Assembly: GCA_003427395.1 (NCBI GenBank)
Contig: BFEA01000217.1
Span: 104,417-133,537 of the forward strand
DNA length: 29,121 nucleotides
Source of the DNA: Chara braunii
Lineage: Eukaryota; Streptophyta; Charophyceae; Charales; Characeae
Direction of reading: 5' to 3'
Shown here: positions 28,375 through 29,121 of the stretch, one piece after another
Numbering within the stretch: position 1 is the first letter of the stretch
How the letters are laid out: every line of letters begins with the position of its first letter
The notes under the pieces: generated by a model
Database searches by the model: none
What the model saw: only the letters and a program-made list of their open reading frames with translations
What the model was told of the DNA's origin: nothing
Translations under genes and position numbers: made by a program

Positions 28375-28883
28375 GGTTGTTTACATTCATGTGTTTGATT
28401 GTAACGTCTATATGTCTCGTGTAACCCATATGCGTGTTTTCCACTGCAATTACACTGTCCTCCGGAAAGCGTCTTTACAAGAGACTAGGAGTGACTTCGA
28501 TGGGATCATTTTATATTCACCTATAAGAATTGTCTGTACTACGGCAAAACGAGCAAAACGCCCCTGGCTGGTCTACCTCTGCGATTGCATGTAAAAGCTT
28601 TTGTAAGTAGATCAGTAGCTCGGTAGGGATACGCCTCTGTTGATGGTGACAGCTCCTCAAGGAAGACGAGTTGTGCCTCGCGGGACCCTGACCTGTCGGA
28701 GGGGAACGTGAGAAGTACGACTGGCTTACCCGGCTAGAGCGGCAAAGCCCCGTCGTTCACCTTGATGAATTTTGAGGAAAACATTCCGACTCTAAAAAGA
28801 AAGATATCAAACTCCTACGTGATGCGGCCGGGAGGTCCCCCTTTATACGTTACGATGCGAAGGGGGGGCCGTTGCGTCCGACA

Positions 28884-28887
28884 ACGA
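28884..28887. repeat. Right target site duplication ACGA
   Basis: Matches 7368-7371 and directly follows the CA that ends the 3' LTR. Confidence 0.75.
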
Positions 28888-29078
28888 GTCGAAAGAAAGT
28901 TATAACAACTACATATAATTACATCGAAAGGGCTCGACCGTAGACGATAGGAAGGTATATCTAATATGAAATCATAGTAATAACTGAAAGAATTTGAATC
29001 ATGATATGATACATTCAATAGATAAAAAAAATAAGAAAGTTGAAATAAAATTCGATCAGATTGGGTCAAACTCCATAG

Positions 29079-29080
<2 letters not shown>
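28888..29080. other. Right flanking DNA, A/T-rich
   Basis: No gene. It is the continuation of the pre-insertion target; a short ATAGATAAAAAA-type word occurs twice (about 29018 and 29075). Confidence 0.5.

Positions 29081-29121
<41 letters not shown>
29081..29121. repeat. 41-nt poly-A at the window edge
   Basis: Uninterrupted A from 29081 to the end. It may be a retroposon tail, a homopolymer repeat, or an assembly boundary. Confidence 0.9.

Larger units (their letters stand above)
7372..28883 (+). mobile_element. Giant Ty3/gypsy LTR retrotransposon (about 21.5 kb), inactive
   Basis: Two long direct repeats (7372-14509 and 22788-28883) flank an 8.3-kb interior holding a primer binding site, gag, protease, RT, RNase H, integrase and a second gag-like ORF, all on the plus strand. 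The 3' LTR starts TGTCGG and both LTRs end CCGACA, giving a 6-bp terminal inverted repeat; the 5' copy has TGACGG, one change. ACGA duplications flank the whole unit, so it entered as a single insertion. Each gene has stops or frameshifts, so this copy needs outside help or is dead. LTRs of 6-7 kb are far longer than the few hundred to about 5 kb usual for the order. There is no chromodomain after integrase, unlike the element at the left. Confidence 0.93.
22788..28883 (+). repeat. 3' LTR, 6096 bp
   Basis: Same content and order as the 5' LTR. It starts TGTCGG and ends CCGACA. Relative to the 5' copy it lacks 12958-14002 (junction at 28374-28377), has a 27-bp tandem duplication (25366-25419) and lacks about 20 bp near 27098. 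Counterparts of 5' LTR features: identical tract 23215-23697, tRNA-like modules 23826-24620, promoter candidate 25489-25590, ORFs from 25902 to 28374, end hairpin 28834-28870. Confidence 0.93.

Overview
The window is repeat-dominated nuclear DNA from a eukaryote, most likely in the green-plant lineage. I found no bacterial-style operon and no intact single-copy host gene. The plant assignment rests on a primer binding site matching plant tRNA-Asp over 19 nt and on chromovirus-type and other Ty3/gypsy coding remnants. The style of the central gag-pol recalls elements I associate with charophyte algae such as Chara, but that is inference from memory.

Left flank (1-7367). Positions 1 to about 3.7 kb hold a decayed minus-strand Ty3/gypsy chromovirus: reverse transcriptase (RT), RNase H, integrase, chromodomain and an open C-terminal tail. 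From 4.3 to 5.6 kb there are three adjacent families of short degenerate tandem repeats. The third is four stem-loops with a conserved loop and stems that differ in sequence but stay complementary. At 6.5-6.9 kb is a direct and inverted repeat cluster with a 67-bp near-perfect palindrome arm.

Central element (7372-28883, plus strand). This is one very large LTR retrotransposon of about 21.5 kb, bounded by a 4-bp target duplication (ACGA). Its LTRs are exceptionally long: 7138 bp (5') and 6096 bp (3'). The length difference is almost entirely one 1045-bp deletion in the 3' copy. The 8.3-kb internal region runs: tRNA-Asp primer site, gag with CCHC knuckle, protease (DTGA), RT (YIDD), RNase H, integrase (DD35E), then an unexpected second gag-like ORF with its own CCHC knuckle. 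All genes carry stops or frameshifts, several of the stops at expected tryptophan codons, so this copy is dead.

The LTRs contain structure beyond ordinary LTRs: tRNA-like A/B-box modules on both strands, twin hairpins before a TATA box, and, downstream of that TATA box, a block of ORFs of unknown function with candidate splice sites conserved in both copies. A 483-bp tract is identical between LTRs that otherwise differ by roughly 4-6% by eye, suggesting conversion or constraint.

Right flank (28888-29121) is A/T-rich and ends in 41 A residues at the window edge. All identities come from reading motifs; no database search was possible.
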